Assembly (NCBI RefSeq): GCF_018811945.1
Contig: NZ_JACRVU010000003.1
Location: 1 to 64,000 of the forward strand
Length of the DNA stretch: 64,000 nucleotides
Source of the DNA: Gluconobacter sp. P1C6_b
GTDB lineage: Bacteria > Pseudomonadota > Alphaproteobacteria > Acetobacterales > Acetobacteraceae
Direction of reading: 5' to 3'
The notes under the pieces were generated by a model. It saw only the letters and a list, made by a program, of their open reading frames with translations. It was not told the origin of the DNA and did no database searches. Each line of letters opens with the position of its first letter. Positions within the stretch are counted from its first letter, which is position 1. Below, piece by piece: positions 27,159-35,864 of this stretch. The position numbers and the translations under genes were made by a program.

Positions 27159-27468
27159 TTCGGTCTCCCTCGCCGTAAACGATTGGTCCCTCACACAGTA
27201 AGGACTCTGCACGGCCGGGCATGCCACTCGTGGCCCGGACGCGTGCGCGGAAGCGGTGTCCTTATCGTAAGCCCAAGTGGCCTGCAAGCTCATTATTTTC
27301 TTGAACGCTCAATCATAAGTCCTTCCTTTCCTCAAGTCACGACGACGTGAAAGTCCTCACAGTGACGTGAGCAAGATGAACCTTCTGACATCTTGACCCT
27401 TGACGGTCATCCATGTGCTTTGTCCGGAAGTCACCGTGATGCATCAGAACAACAGATCCAGGAACATC
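27159..27468. promoter_or_regulatory. Divergent intergenic region (rpmI / glucose dehydrogenase) with leader hairpin
   Basis: This 310-base gap holds no convincing gene. An imperfect stem at about 27210..27247 (GCACGGCCGGGC against GCCCGGACGCGTGC) would lie in the rpmI leader and is a candidate for ribosomal-protein feedback. Towards the dehydrogenase gene there is an imperfect palindrome TCACGACGACGTGA at about 27337..27350, and TTGAC-like boxes at about 27384..27404. I cannot assign exact promoters. Confidence 0.4.
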
Positions 27469-29895
27469 ATGAGCACAACATCCCGGCCAGGGCTCTGGGC
27501 CCTGATAACGGCCGCGGCATTCGCGCTTTGCGGCGCGATCCTTACCGTTGGCGGCGCATGGGTCGCTGCCATCGGCGGCCCTCTCTATTATGTCATCCTT
27601 GGCCTGGCACTTCTCGCCACGGCTTTCCTCTCCTTCCGGCGCAATCCGGCTGCCCTCTATCTGTTTGCAGTCGTCGTATTCGGAACGGTTATCTGGGAAC
27701 TCACCGTTGTCGGTCTCGACATCTGGGCCCTGATCCCGCGCTCGGACATCGTCATCATCCTCGGCATCTGGCTGCTGCTGCCGTTCGTCTCCCGCCAGAT
27801 CGGCGGCACGCGGACGACCGTCCTGCCTCTCGCCGGCGCCGTTGGCGTTGCGGTTCTGGCCTTGTTCGCCAGCCTCTTCACCGACCCGCATGACATCAGC
27901 GGCGAACTGCCGACTCAGATCGCAAACGCCTCCCCCGCCGACCCGGACAATGTTCCGGCCAGCGAGTGGCACGCTTATGGTCGTACGCAGGCTGGTGACC
28001 GCTGGTCCCCGCTGAACCAGATCAACGCGTCCAACGTCAGCAACCTCAAGGTCGCATGGCATATCCACACCAAGGATATGATGAACTCCAACGACCCGGG
28101 CGAAGCAACGAACGAAGCGACCCCGATCGAGTTCAACAACACGCTTTACATGTGCTCGCTGCACCAGAAGCTGTTTGCGGTTGATGGTGCCACCGGCAAC
28201 GTCAAGTGGGTCTACGATCCCAAGCTCCAGATCAACCCTGGCTTCCAGCATCTGACCTGCCGTGGCGTCAGCTTCCACGAAACGCCGGCCAATGCGACGG
28301 ATTCCGATGGCAACCCCGCACCGACGGACTGCGCCAAGCGCATCATCCTGCCGGTCAACGATGGCCGTCTGGTTGAAGTCGATGCCGACACGGGCAAGGC
28401 CTGCTCCGGCTTCGGCACCAACGGCGAAATCGATCTGCGCGTTCCGAACCAGCCTTACACGACGCCCGGCCAGTACGAGCCGACGTCCCCGCCGGTCATC
28501 ACGGACAAGCTGATCATCGCCAACAGCGCCATTACCGATAACGGTTCGGTCAAGCAGGCCTCGGGCGCCACGCAGGCATTCGACGTCTACACCGGCAAGC
28601 GCGTCTGGGTGTTCGATGCGTCCAACCCGGATCCGAACCAGCTTCCGGATGACAGCCATCCTGTCTTCCACCCGAACTCCCCGAACTCCTGGATCGTGTC
28701 GTCCTACGACCGCAACCTGAACCTCGTGTACATCCCGATGGGCGTGGGTACTCCCGACCAGTGGGGCGGTGACCGCACGAAGGATTCCGAGCGTTTCGCT
28801 CCGGGTATCGTCGCACTGAACGCTGACACGGGCAAACTCGCCTGGTTCTACCAGACCGTTCATCACGACCTGTGGGACATGGACGTTCCGTCCCAGCCGA
28901 GCCTCGTGGACGTGACGCAGAAGGACGGCACACTTGTTCCGGCCATCTACGCCCCGACCAAGACCGGCGACATCTTCGTCCTCGACCGTCGCACCGGCAA
29001 GGAAATCGTCCCGGCTCCGGAAACTCCGGTTCCCCAGGGCGCCGCTCCAGGTGATCACACCAGCCCAACCCAGCCGATGTCGCAGCTGACCCTGCGTCCG
29101 AAGAATCCGCTGAACGATTCCGATATCTGGGGCGGCACGATCTTCGACCAGATGTTCTGCAGCATCTACTTCCACAGACTGCGCTACGAAGGCCCCTTCA
29201 CGCCGCCGTCGCTCAAGGGTTCGCTCATCTTCCCGGGCGATCTGGGAATGTTCGAATGGGGTGGCCTGGCCGTCGATCCGCAGCGTCAGGTGGCTTTTGC
29301 CAACCCGATCTCCCTGCCGTTTGTCTCCCAGCTGGTTCCCCGCAGCGCAACCAACCCGCTCTGGCCTGAAAAGGACGCCAAAGGCACGGGTGGTGAAACC
29401 GGCCTGCAGCACAATTATGGCATTCCGTATGCCGTCAACCTGCATCCGTTCCTGGATCCGGTGCTGCTGCCGTTCGGCATCAAGATGCCGTGCCGCACGC
29501 CGCCCTGGGGCTATGTCGCCGGTATTGACCTGAAGACCAACAAGGTCGTCTGGCAGCACCGTAACGGCACCCTGCGTGACTCGATGTATGGCAGCTCCCT
29601 GCCGATCCCGCTGCCGCCGATCAAGATCGGTGTCCCGAGCCTCGGTGGCCCGCTCTCCACGGCTGGCAACCTCGGCTTCCTGACGGCGTCCATGGATTAC
29701 TACATCCGTGCGTACAACCTGACGACGGGCAAGGTACTGTGGCAGGACCGTCTGCCGGCTGGTGCTCAGGCAACGCCGATCACCTATGCCATCAATGGCA
29801 AGCAGTACATCGTGACCTATGCAGGCGGACACAACTCGTTCCCGACCCGCATGGGCGACGACATCATCGCCTACGCCCTGCCCGATCAGAAGTGA
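27469..29895 (+). CDS. gdhM: Membrane-bound PQQ-dependent glucose dehydrogenase (quinoprotein)
   Basis: The 808-residue enzyme oxidises D-glucose to gluconolactone on the periplasmic side and passes electrons to ubiquinone; this drives gluconate production in Gluconobacter. Residues 1-140 contain five membrane helices and the rest is an eight-bladed quinoprotein propeller, with repeated A-x-D-x-x-T-G-x-x-x-W motifs that dock PQQ and 'HHDLWDMD' in the active site. The sequence closely matches, from memory, the published G. oxydans enzyme. His788 (His787 without Met) is the residue whose replacement by Asn was reported to broaden specificity to maltose; here it is His, the glucose-specific form. 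The start is ATG 27469, after AGGAAC. Confidence 0.97.
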   Translation: MSTTSRPGLWALITAAAFALCGAILTVGGAWVAAIGGPLYYVILGLALLATAFLSFRRNPAALYLFAVVVFGTVIWELTVVGLDIWALIPRSDIVIILGIWLLLPFVSRQIGGTRTTVLPLAGAVGVAVLALFASLFTDPHDISGELPTQIANASPADPDNVPASEWHAYGRTQAGDRWSPLNQINASNVSNLKVAWHIHTKDMMNSNDPGEATNEATPIEFNNTLYMCSLHQKLFAVDGATGNVKWVYDPKLQINPGFQHLTCRGVSFHETPANATDSDGNPAPTDCAKRIILPVNDGRLVEVDADTGKACSGFGTNGEIDLRVPNQPYTTPGQYEPTSPPVITDKLIIANSAITDNGSVKQASGATQAFDVYTGKRVWVFDASNPDPNQLPDDSHPVFHPNSPNSWIVSSYDRNLNLVYIPMGVGTPDQWGGDRTKDSERFAPGIVALNADTGKLAWFYQTVHHDLWDMDVPSQPSLVDVTQKDGTLVPAIYAPTKTGDIFVLDRRTGKEIVPAPETPVPQGAAPGDHTSPTQPMSQLTLRPKNPLNDSDIWGGTIFDQMFCSIYFHRLRYEGPFTPPSLKGSLIFPGDLGMFEWGGLAVDPQRQVAFANPISLPFVSQLVPRSATNPLWPEKDAKGTGGETGLQHNYGIPYAVNLHPFLDPVLLPFGIKMPCRTPPWGYVAGIDLKTNKVVWQHRNGTLRDSMYGSSLPIPLPPIKIGVPSLGGPLSTAGNLGFLTASMDYYIRAYNLTTGKVLWQDRLPAGAQATPITYAINGKQYIVTYAGGHNSFPTRMGDDIIAYALPDQK

Positions 29896-29920
29896 TCTGA
29901 CAAGACCCTCCGGGCCATGA

Positions 29921-29956
29921 AAAAGGGGAGATGCCATCAGGCATCTCCCCTTTTTT
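29921..29956. terminator. Rho-independent terminator after glucose dehydrogenase
   Basis: The stem GGGGAGATGCC / GGCATCTCCCC is flanked by AAAA on the left and TTTTTT on the right, with loop ATCA. It begins 26 bases after the stop codon. Confidence 0.9.
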
Positions 29957-29979
29957 CATTTCGGCCGACTGGCGGAAGA

Positions 29980-30001
29980 TACAATCGTTACATAAGGTAA
30001 C
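29980..30001 (+). promoter_or_regulatory. -10 box TACAAT followed by inverted repeat GTTAC-ATAAG-GTAAC
   Basis: TACAAT at 29980..29985 is a good -10 hexamer. The perfect repeat GTTAC (29987..29991) and GTAAC (29997..30001) would cover the transcription start of the downstream secreted-protein gene, a typical repressor position. No good -35 is visible. Confidence 0.4.
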
Positions 30002-30027
30002 AAATCATCCCCGATAAGAGGCACATC

Positions 30028-30681
30028 ATGAGACTGTCCGTCATCCGCCCGCTTCTGGCCCTGACCATCCTTCTTGCGGGCAGCAGCCTGCCCGCTCAGG
30101 CCGAAGAGCATCCTTTCGGCGCGATGCTGGATCCCCATCATCACAGCCTTCTCATTTACCCGCCGGCCGAACTTGAATTTCACAAAAGCGGAACGGCTCA
30201 TGTCCGCTGCACCATCAGCGCTGCCGGAATAGCTACGGATTGCCAGTCTTCCGCTTCACAACCGGATTTCGGCCTCGCAGCCGAGCAGATGGCCTACAGT
30301 TCGACATTCCTGCCCACCTACCAGAACAACGTGGCCGTGCCCGGCACATGGGAGAAGACCTACACCTTCCATGCCTCCCCCGACCTGACGACGCCGTTGC
30401 TCGACAAGGCCCATACGCCCCCGCCCCATTATCCCGAAGCCGCCGACGCTGCCGGAATTGGCGGTCATATCACCGTACTCTGTCAGATCGACCAGATAGG
30501 CGCTGCGCATGACTGCACCGTCAGTGACGGGCCGCCCATCCTGCAACGCGCTTCGCTCGCCTATTTCAGCCTTGCCAGATATTACCCGGCCCTCAGGGAC
30601 GGACAGCCCGTCGCAGCACAGTATCGGGGGAACATCACCTGGGACACGACCCATCCCGTGGACCAGCAGGGTTTCCGCTAG
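30028..30681 (+). CDS. Secreted protein with two TonB-C-like repeats
   Basis: The 217-residue protein has a cleavable signal peptide (residues 1-25, ending AQA). Two similar halves (about residues 43-115 and 125-207) each show a 'G-x-x-x-V-x-C-x-I/xxxGxxxDC' strand pair followed by a 'YYPAxxxGxPV' or equivalent end. This is the TonB C-terminal-like fold seen in free periplasmic proteins. It has no membrane anchor or Pro-rich spacer, so it is not a standard TonB energy transducer. Shine-Dalgarno GAGG lies six bases before the ATG. Function unknown; it may bind an outer-membrane receptor or cell wall component. Confidence 0.65.
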   Translation: MRLSVIRPLLALTILLAGSSLPAQAEEHPFGAMLDPHHHSLLIYPPAELEFHKSGTAHVRCTISAAGIATDCQSSASQPDFGLAAEQMAYSSTFLPTYQNNVAVPGTWEKTYTFHASPDLTTPLLDKAHTPPPHYPEAADAAGIGGHITVLCQIDQIGAAHDCTVSDGPPILQRASLAYFSLARYYPALRDGQPVAAQYRGNITWDTTHPVDQQGFR

Positions 30682-30788
30682 GCTGCCGGTACAAGACAGC
30701 TTGCACGCCGCTCGCAACGTATTGCATTCTTTTCTGAAAGCCGGGACGCGTTCCCCGTAACCCGGCACCGCTCTGGAGATCATACCCC

Positions 30789-31019
30789 ATGCCGTTCCGT
30801 CGTCTCTCCGTTGCCGCGTTCGCCGTTCTGGCGCTCGGTACCCAGATGGCCCATGCCAAGCCCTGTCGCGACGACAAGGGCAAGTTCACGAAATGCGAAG
30901 CTCCCCAGAAGCCGAGGCCCTGCCGGGACGCAAAAGGGAAATTCACGAAGTGCCCGACGCCCCCCAGCGGCACGACAGCTGCGACCAGCGCCACCCCGTC
31001 GGCAAGTCGCCCGCAGTAA
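30789..31019 (+). CDS. Small secreted protein with duplicated PCRDxKGKFTKC motif
   Basis: The 76-residue protein has a signal peptide (about residues 1-23, ending AHA). Two copies of P-C-R-D-(D/A)-K-G-K-F-T-K-C follow, then a Ser/Thr/Pro/Ala-rich tail. The mature protein therefore has four cysteines in two identical 10-residue cysteine-to-cysteine loops, likely disulfide-bonded in the periplasm or outside. I know such CRDxKGKF repeats only as uncharacterised acetic-acid-bacterial proteins. It is followed closely by a strong terminator and seems monocistronic. Confidence 0.7.
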   Translation: MPFRRLSVAAFAVLALGTQMAHAKPCRDDKGKFTKCEAPQKPRPCRDAKGKFTKCPTPPSGTTAATSATPSASRPQ

Positions 31020-31037
31020 GATTATAATTTCTGCAAT

Positions 31038-31074
31038 AAAAAACCCCGCCGGCTTTGAGCCTGCGGGGTTTTTT
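31038..31074. terminator. Bidirectional Rho-independent terminator
   Basis: AAAAAACCCCGC (31038..31049) pairs with GCGGGGTTTTTT (31063..31074). It lies between the small secreted protein gene and the convergent sufE gene and serves both. Confidence 0.92.
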
Positions 31075-31078
31075 ATTT

Positions 31079-31513
31079 CTAGTGTGACGCGCGCTTCTGA
31101 ATGGCCTGCGCCATGGCCTCGACCCCGTTCCCACGGTTCGTCGAAAGCGCCTTGACCAGTCCCATATCATGCAGAAACACAGGGCTTGTTCCCAGAATTT
31201 CCGATTTCGGACGGCCGGAATAAACCCTCAGCAGAAGCGCCACGAGTCCCTGAACGATCGCGGCATCCGACGCCCCGGCGAAAAACAGCTTTCCATCCCG
31301 TTCAACCGCTTCAAGCCAGACCTGGCTCTGACAGCCCGGAACACGATGGGCATCATCCTGCCACTCTTCCGGAAATGGCGGCAGCTTGCGTCCCATCTCG
31401 ATGATGTACTGATACCGCTCCATCCAGTCATCAAACAGACCCAGCTCGGCCTCGATCTCCTCGATAGCCGCAGCAGCCGTGTCCTCCGGGGGAACAAGAT
31501 AGGCATCACTCAC
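31079..31513 (-). CDS. sufE: SufE-family cysteine desulfuration protein
   Basis: The 144-residue protein accepts persulfide sulfur from the desulfurase SufS and passes it to the SufBCD scaffold for iron-sulfur cluster assembly. Cys61 in 'DAHRVPGCQSQVWLEA' is the sulfur-accepting residue. The flanking 'YIIEMGRKLPPFPEEW' and 'FFAGASDAAIVQGLVALLLRVYSG' are also family-typical. No other suf gene is adjacent. The gene starts 57 bases after the end of a leftward kinase operon and may belong to its transcript. Confidence 0.93.
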   Translation of the reverse strand: MSDAYLVPPEDTAAAAIEEIEAELGLFDDWMERYQYIIEMGRKLPPFPEEWQDDAHRVPGCQSQVWLEAVERDGKLFFAGASDAAIVQGLVALLLRVYSGRPKSEILGTSPVFLHDMGLVKALSTNRGNGVEAMAQAIQKRASH

Positions 31514-31570
31514 GTGTCACAATCTCCAATTCACAGGCCCAATGCCGCCAGCCGGCGCAGAACCGGCCTG

Positions 31571-33508
31571 CTATGACGCGCCAACGTCAACAGAACGCAT
31601 GGTTTCGGCAACGGCCCTCTGCAGACTTTCCTGCGTAAAGGGCTTCGGCAGAAGAAGCCCGTTTTCAGGGGCCGGCATATCATCTGTATGCCCACTGATA
31701 AACAGCACCCTCAATCCGGGCACGGCCTGCAGCAATGCTTCCGCACAGGCCAGACCATCATGATCCGGCATCCTCATATCAATGATCGCAAGCTCGAAGG
31801 GAGACGCCGGATCAACACGCTTCAGCGCATCCGCCAGCGAGGCAACAGCCGTCACCTCATGGCCATCCTGAGCCAGGAATCCGGCCGTCACCATTCGCAC
31901 GGGCGCTTCATCATCCAGTACCAGAACCTTCAGGCGCCGTTCGAGCTTCGCACCCTGAAGCTGCGGCACCGCAACCCGTTCCTGACTGCCCCGCGCCACA
32001 GGAAGCATCAGCGTCATGCGCGTCCCCCTGCCCACGACACTATCAACAATAATTTCGCCATAACTCCGGCTCAGAAAGCCATACACGCTGGACAGACCCA
32101 ACCCGGTCCCACGCCCGACATCCTTGGTCGTAAAGAAGGGATCAAAAATCCTTGCCGCCACTTCCGGCGGCATACCTTCGCCTTCATCCACGACCTCCAG
32201 CGCCACCGCCCGATCCGGACAGCATTCCGCGGGAAGACCCGTCCGCTTCTGCTCGACAACATGCGCACTGATCCGCACCGTCCCGCCATCCGCCATGGCA
32301 TCCCGCGCATTCACACACAGGTTCAGGAGCGCCATTTCAAGCTGGTCCGCATCCGACCAGACCAGCGGCAGATCCGGCGGCAAGTCTTCCACACACAGTG
32401 CGCACGGGGCCGCCGATGCCGGGACACCGCGCTTTTTGAGGCTCTGACGCAGAAGATCCGTCAGCCCTGGAAGCAACTGCCCCAGCGACACCGCCGACAA
32501 ACGCGCCTCGCGCGGGCGTCCGAACTGAAGCAGCCGCCGCGTCAGAACAGCCCCGCGCTGGGCAGAATCCGCTGCATTGCGAAGCAGCGCCAGAGAGGCT
32601 TCATCAAACTCCGCGATATCCTCCAGAAGCTCGAGAGATCCTGAAATTGCCGCCAGCAGATTATTGAAATCATGCGCGATACCGCCAGCCAGCGTCCCAA
32701 GCGACTGAAGCTTCTCGGCCTGACGCAGCCGTGATTCCATAACAACACGGGATGTCACATCCCGGTCCATGCTGACCTGCCAGGCATCTGCCCGGGAGGC
32801 GCCTTCCGGCCAGGCAAGAGCCAGCCGCGTCAACTCATGCCAGCGCGTGACAGAACGGCCCTCTCCTTCAGTAAGAACCTCTCCGACCAGACGCTCTTCC
32901 TGCCCCGAAATACGCACATCCTCACGCATGGCGATGATCTCGGGCCAGAGATTTTCGGGAAAATGGGCCTGCTCGTTCTCGGCCCCGCTCTCGGATTCAT
33001 CCCGAACATTACTGCGGATGCACCGCCCGTCCCGATCCGAAAAGACGAGTCCGATCGGCAGCGCTTCCATCAGCCCCCGCAGAAGCGCCTGCTCCGTTCT
33101 CAGAGCACGCTGCGCCAGACAGTGCTGCGTAACTTCGCCGACCAGCGAACGCAGAGCATCCGCATCCCAGGGTTTGTGCACATAGGCCTGCACCTGCCCC
33201 TGGTTCAGCGCGGAGACGACCGCCTCCAGATCCGCATATCCCGTCAGAAGAATGCTACGGGCATCCGAAAATGCCCGGGCCTGCATCAGCAACTGGTCTC
33301 CGGTCAGACCGGGCATCCGCTGATCGGAAATGATGGTCGCCACATCCCTGTGCGCCCGCAGCAGATCCAGCGCCTTCAGCGGATCCGTGGTGGACAGGAT
33401 TTCATACTGGTCTTCCAGCAGATCCGTCAGGGCGACGAGGATCTCCTCCTCATCGTCAACCAGCAGGATCAGGGGGCGCGACGGCCCCTTGGCACTCCAG
33501 AAAGTCAT
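31571..33508 (-). CDS. Hybrid histidine kinase (REC-PAS-like-HisKA-HATPase-REC)
   Basis: The 645-residue cytoplasmic protein has an N-terminal receiver domain with phospho-acceptor Asp62 ('IISDQRMPGLTG'), then a PAS-like segment (about 140-250). The HisKA domain has His279 in 'LAGGIAHDFNNLLAAISG', and an HATPase domain follows ('DEGEGMPPEVAARIFDPFF', 'GRGTGLGLSSVYGF'). A C-terminal receiver carries Asp577 ('LAIIDMRMPDHDG'). There are no membrane spans. The start ATG 33508 overlaps the upstream kinase stop (ATGA); an upstream in-frame start to 33574 lies inside that gene. The F-N-N-L type kinase is typical of phosphorelay hybrids. The output partner and signal are not seen nearby. Confidence 0.92.
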   Translation of the reverse strand: MTFWSAKGPSRPLILLVDDEEEILVALTDLLEDQYEILSTTDPLKALDLLRAHRDVATIISDQRMPGLTGDQLLMQARAFSDARSILLTGYADLEAVVSALNQGQVQAYVHKPWDADALRSLVGEVTQHCLAQRALRTEQALLRGLMEALPIGLVFSDRDGRCIRSNVRDESESGAENEQAHFPENLWPEIIAMREDVRISGQEERLVGEVLTEGEGRSVTRWHELTRLALAWPEGASRADAWQVSMDRDVTSRVVMESRLRQAEKLQSLGTLAGGIAHDFNNLLAAISGSLELLEDIAEFDEASLALLRNAADSAQRGAVLTRRLLQFGRPREARLSAVSLGQLLPGLTDLLRQSLKKRGVPASAAPCALCVEDLPPDLPLVWSDADQLEMALLNLCVNARDAMADGGTVRISAHVVEQKRTGLPAECCPDRAVALEVVDEGEGMPPEVAARIFDPFFTTKDVGRGTGLGLSSVYGFLSRSYGEIIVDSVVGRGTRMTLMLPVARGSQERVAVPQLQGAKLERRLKVLVLDDEAPVRMVTAGFLAQDGHEVTAVASLADALKRVDPASPFELAIIDMRMPDHDGLACAEALLQAVPGLRVLFISGHTDDMPAPENGLLLPKPFTQESLQRAVAETMRSVDVGAS

Positions 33509-35325
33509 GCTGCACGACCAGTCGCCACCGGCCCCTCCTCGGTCATGCGAACGGGCAGACTCATCCGGAAACATGCTCCGATCCCGCGCCCGTCCGGCAG
33601 ATTGGCGTCCGTTACCTCAATCACCCCGTCATGCGCCTCCATGACGCTATAGGCAATGGCCAGCCCCAGACCTGTCCCGGTTCCCACGGGCTTGGTCGTG
33701 AAGAACGGATCGAAAATCCGCGTCCGCAGGTCAGGCGGCAGCCCCGGCCCGTCGTCACTCACCCTCATTTCGTAGCGTCCGTTTTCCAGACGCGAGGCGA
33801 TGACGATCCTGCCCCGCACAATATCTCCGTCCGTGGACATATCCGCCAGCGCATCGGCCGCATTGGAAATGATGTTCATGACAACCTGATTAAGAAATGC
33901 CGGCTGGCAGACCAGTTCGGCCGGCGCCTGAAGATCTTTCTGCACGATGATCCCCGGCCCCAGCTTGTGCGCCAGAAGAGCCAGCGCCGTTTCCAGCGCG
34001 GCCGGAACATCGACCTTCTGGAACGAGCTTTCATCCAGCCGTGAAAACCGCCGCAGGCTCAGAACAAGGTTCTGGATCCGCTGCAAGCCGAGTTTCATGG
34101 ACTCCAGCCGCGACATCCCCTTTTTCGTCAGGGACATCGCCTCGTCGGAGGCATTCACTCCCTGCAACCGCTTGAGAGTGCGCGTCACCGTATCCGCATG
34201 TGCGATCGTAAAGGCGAGCGGATTGTTGATTTCATGCGCAATGCCCGCAACCAGCTCACCCAGTGACGCCATTTTCGCCGTTTGCACGAGCTTGGACTGC
34301 GCCTGCAGAAGCCGCTCGTTCGTCCGCGCCAGCTCCATGTTGGCCTGCGCCAGCGCCTCGGCCATTTCCGCCTTGGCACGCGCAGCTTCAAGCGTCAGGG
34401 CGTTCTGCTGACGCTCGATTTCCTGCTGCCGGAATTCGTCCTGCGCCATCCTGCGCTGCGCCAGCGTCCGGATCCGCATGGCCAGCGCCTCAAGCGCAAT
34501 GTCACTGGGGACGAGATCATCAATCCCCGCCTCGAAGAACTCACCGGAAGACTGCCGCCGGAAACGCGACGCCTCCACGATCCCCAGCGTCCGGAACGGG
34601 ATCCCCCCCGCCTCCAGAACTGCCTGACGACGCGCATCCAGAAGACGACAGAACTTCAGATCCTCATCCCCGCTGCCCAGTTCCAGCACCAGACAGTCGG
34701 GACTGTCCGCGCCCCGCAGCCAGCCCCCTTCGATCAGATCATCGGAACGCTCGATGGACGTGACAGTATGCCCGTCACGCCAGAGCAGTTCTCCCAGAGT
34801 GGTTTCGGGCACATCCTCGACAACTTCTTCCTCGTCTTCATCCTCGCGCGGAGAATTGACGATCACAATCCGCGCCCGTCGCAGGCGGGATGCCTCGTCA
34901 ACCTGAAGGAGTTCCGGCCCTTCCCGAAGAAGGGCCCGCATCCGCAGAACCATGAGATCCGGATGAGCCGACTTGGAAATATAGGCGTCCGCGCCGCTCT
35001 CCAGCCCCTCACGCTCCACACCCGGCGACGCATCCTCGGTCAGCATCAGGATCGGGATGTTCCGGGTCAGCGCATCCAGGCGCAGCCGCCGCGCCAGCTG
35101 ACCACCACTCATCCCCGGCAGTTCGGTACAGGCGACCACCAGATCCGGCATAGTCTCCTCGATCGTGCCCAGCGCCTCCTCACCACTCGTGGCGCAGGTC
35201 AGGGCAAACCCTTCCTTCACCAGAACCTGAACAATCTGCCGGGCGTGGTCACAATCGGGCTCCACGAGGACCACCCGAGGCATGTTCGGCGTTACCAGAG
35301 GCATCTCGAACTCAGGAAAAGGCAT
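33505..35325 (-). CDS. Histidine kinase with two degenerate receiver domains
   Basis: The 606-residue cytoplasmic protein contains a receiver-like domain (residues 16-135), a second receiver-like domain (150-290), a coiled coil (300-350), HisKA with His364 in '[19 protein letters not shown]', and HATPase ('[19 protein letters not shown]', '[15 protein letters not shown]'). In the first receiver the aspartate position is Cys66 ('[15 protein letters not shown]'), though the conserved Lys ('YISKSA') remains. In the second it is Glu215 ('[11 protein letters not shown]'). Neither can be phosphorylated in the usual way. The start is uncertain: ATG codons at 35325, 35304 and 35283 are all in frame. 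It is transcribed with the hybrid kinase downstream, overlapping it by four bases. Confidence 0.85.
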   Translation of the reverse strand: MPFPEFEMPLVTPNMPRVVLVEPDCDHARQIVQVLVKEGFALTCATSGEEALGTIEETMPDLVVACTELPGMSGGQLARRLRLDALTRNIPILMLTEDASPGVEREGLESGADAYISKSAHPDLMVLRMRALLREGPELLQVDEASRLRRARIVIVNSPREDEDEEEVVEDVPETTLGELLWRDGHTVTSIERSDDLIEGGWLRGADSPDCLVLELGSGDEDLKFCRLLDARRQAVLEAGGIPFRTLGIVEASRFRRQSSGEFFEAGIDDLVPSDIALEALAMRIRTLAQRRMAQDEFRQQEIERQQNALTLEAARAKAEMAEALAQANMELARTNERLLQAQSKLVQTAKMASLGELVAGIAHEINNPLAFTIAHADTVTRTLKRLQGVNASDEAMSLTKKGMSRLESMKLGLQRIQNLVLSLRRFSRLDESSFQKVDVPAALETALALLAHKLGPGIIVQKDLQAPAELVCQPAFLNQVVMNIISNAADALADMSTDGDIVRGRIVIASRLENGRYEMRVSDDGPGLPPDLRTRIFDPFFTTKPVGTGTGLGLAIAYSVMEAHDGVIEVTDANLPDGRGIGACFRMSLPVRMTEEGPVATGRAA

Positions 35326-35441
35326 GACAGCACGGGAAAGTTTGCATTGGCGTTCTCTTGCAGCTAGTCCGAGATGGACTATTCGTCCGTTTTCAGGGGC
35401 GAAGACTAACTCCCGTTGCCGGACCACTGGAAGCCATATCT

Positions 35442-35852
35442 ATGGACATGCAGCCCCCATCCCATATCACGGACCGCCTTCTGGGCCGCAGCAGCCGCAG
35501 CGATTCATCGCTCACCACGTCCTCCATGATCCGGACGGGCATCTGGTCAGTCTGCTATTTCGCTTTCTATCTGGCCCAGCAGATCGCCGAGCTTCTGGCA
35601 CCTCTCCTGCTGATTCTGGGAGTGGGCTGGTACATCCTTCCACATATCGTCAATGCGATCACCACAAGCGCTGCTACGGCCGATCCGCAGGCCCGTGACA
35701 TCATGAACCATGTGGCTGGGACCCTGCCGAACCATCTGCAGATCGGCTCTCACCTCGTCACGCCGGGCTCCCTGATTTTCGACGGTATCCTGCTCATGGC
35801 CATCGCCGCGATCGGAGCCACGGTCTCGGCGCTCGCCGCCCGCAACATGTAA
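35442..35852 (+). CDS. Small integral membrane protein of unknown function
   Basis: The 136-residue protein has a polar N-terminus, a hydrophobic segment at about residues 33-68 (one long or two short spans, 'IWSVCYFAFYLAQQIAELLAPLLLILGVGWYIL' region), a loop of about 40 residues and a C-terminal span (about 111-132). I do not recognise the family. The start ATG 35442 is chosen because GGAAG lies about 10 bases upstream; a longer in-frame start at 35358 would overlap the divergent kinase promoter. The kinase gene starts 116 bases away on the other strand; the two could share a promoter region. Confidence 0.6.
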   Translation: MDMQPPSHITDRLLGRSSRSDSSLTTSSMIRTGIWSVCYFAFYLAQQIAELLAPLLLILGVGWYILPHIVNAITTSAATADPQARDIMNHVAGTLPNHLQIGSHLVTPGSLIFDGILLMAIAAIGATVSALAARNM

Positions 35853-35864
35853 GATACGCAGGGG

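Noticed and set aside
27159-27293. Upstream extension of rpmI by 45 residues
   Set aside because: It reads through a leader hairpin and L35 has a sharply conserved start at MPKMKT.
27337-29937. An 866-codon open frame antisense to glucose dehydrogenase
   Set aside because: It covers an unmistakable conserved gene on the other strand and arises from the high-GC codon pattern; its translation is low-complexity and matches no family I know.
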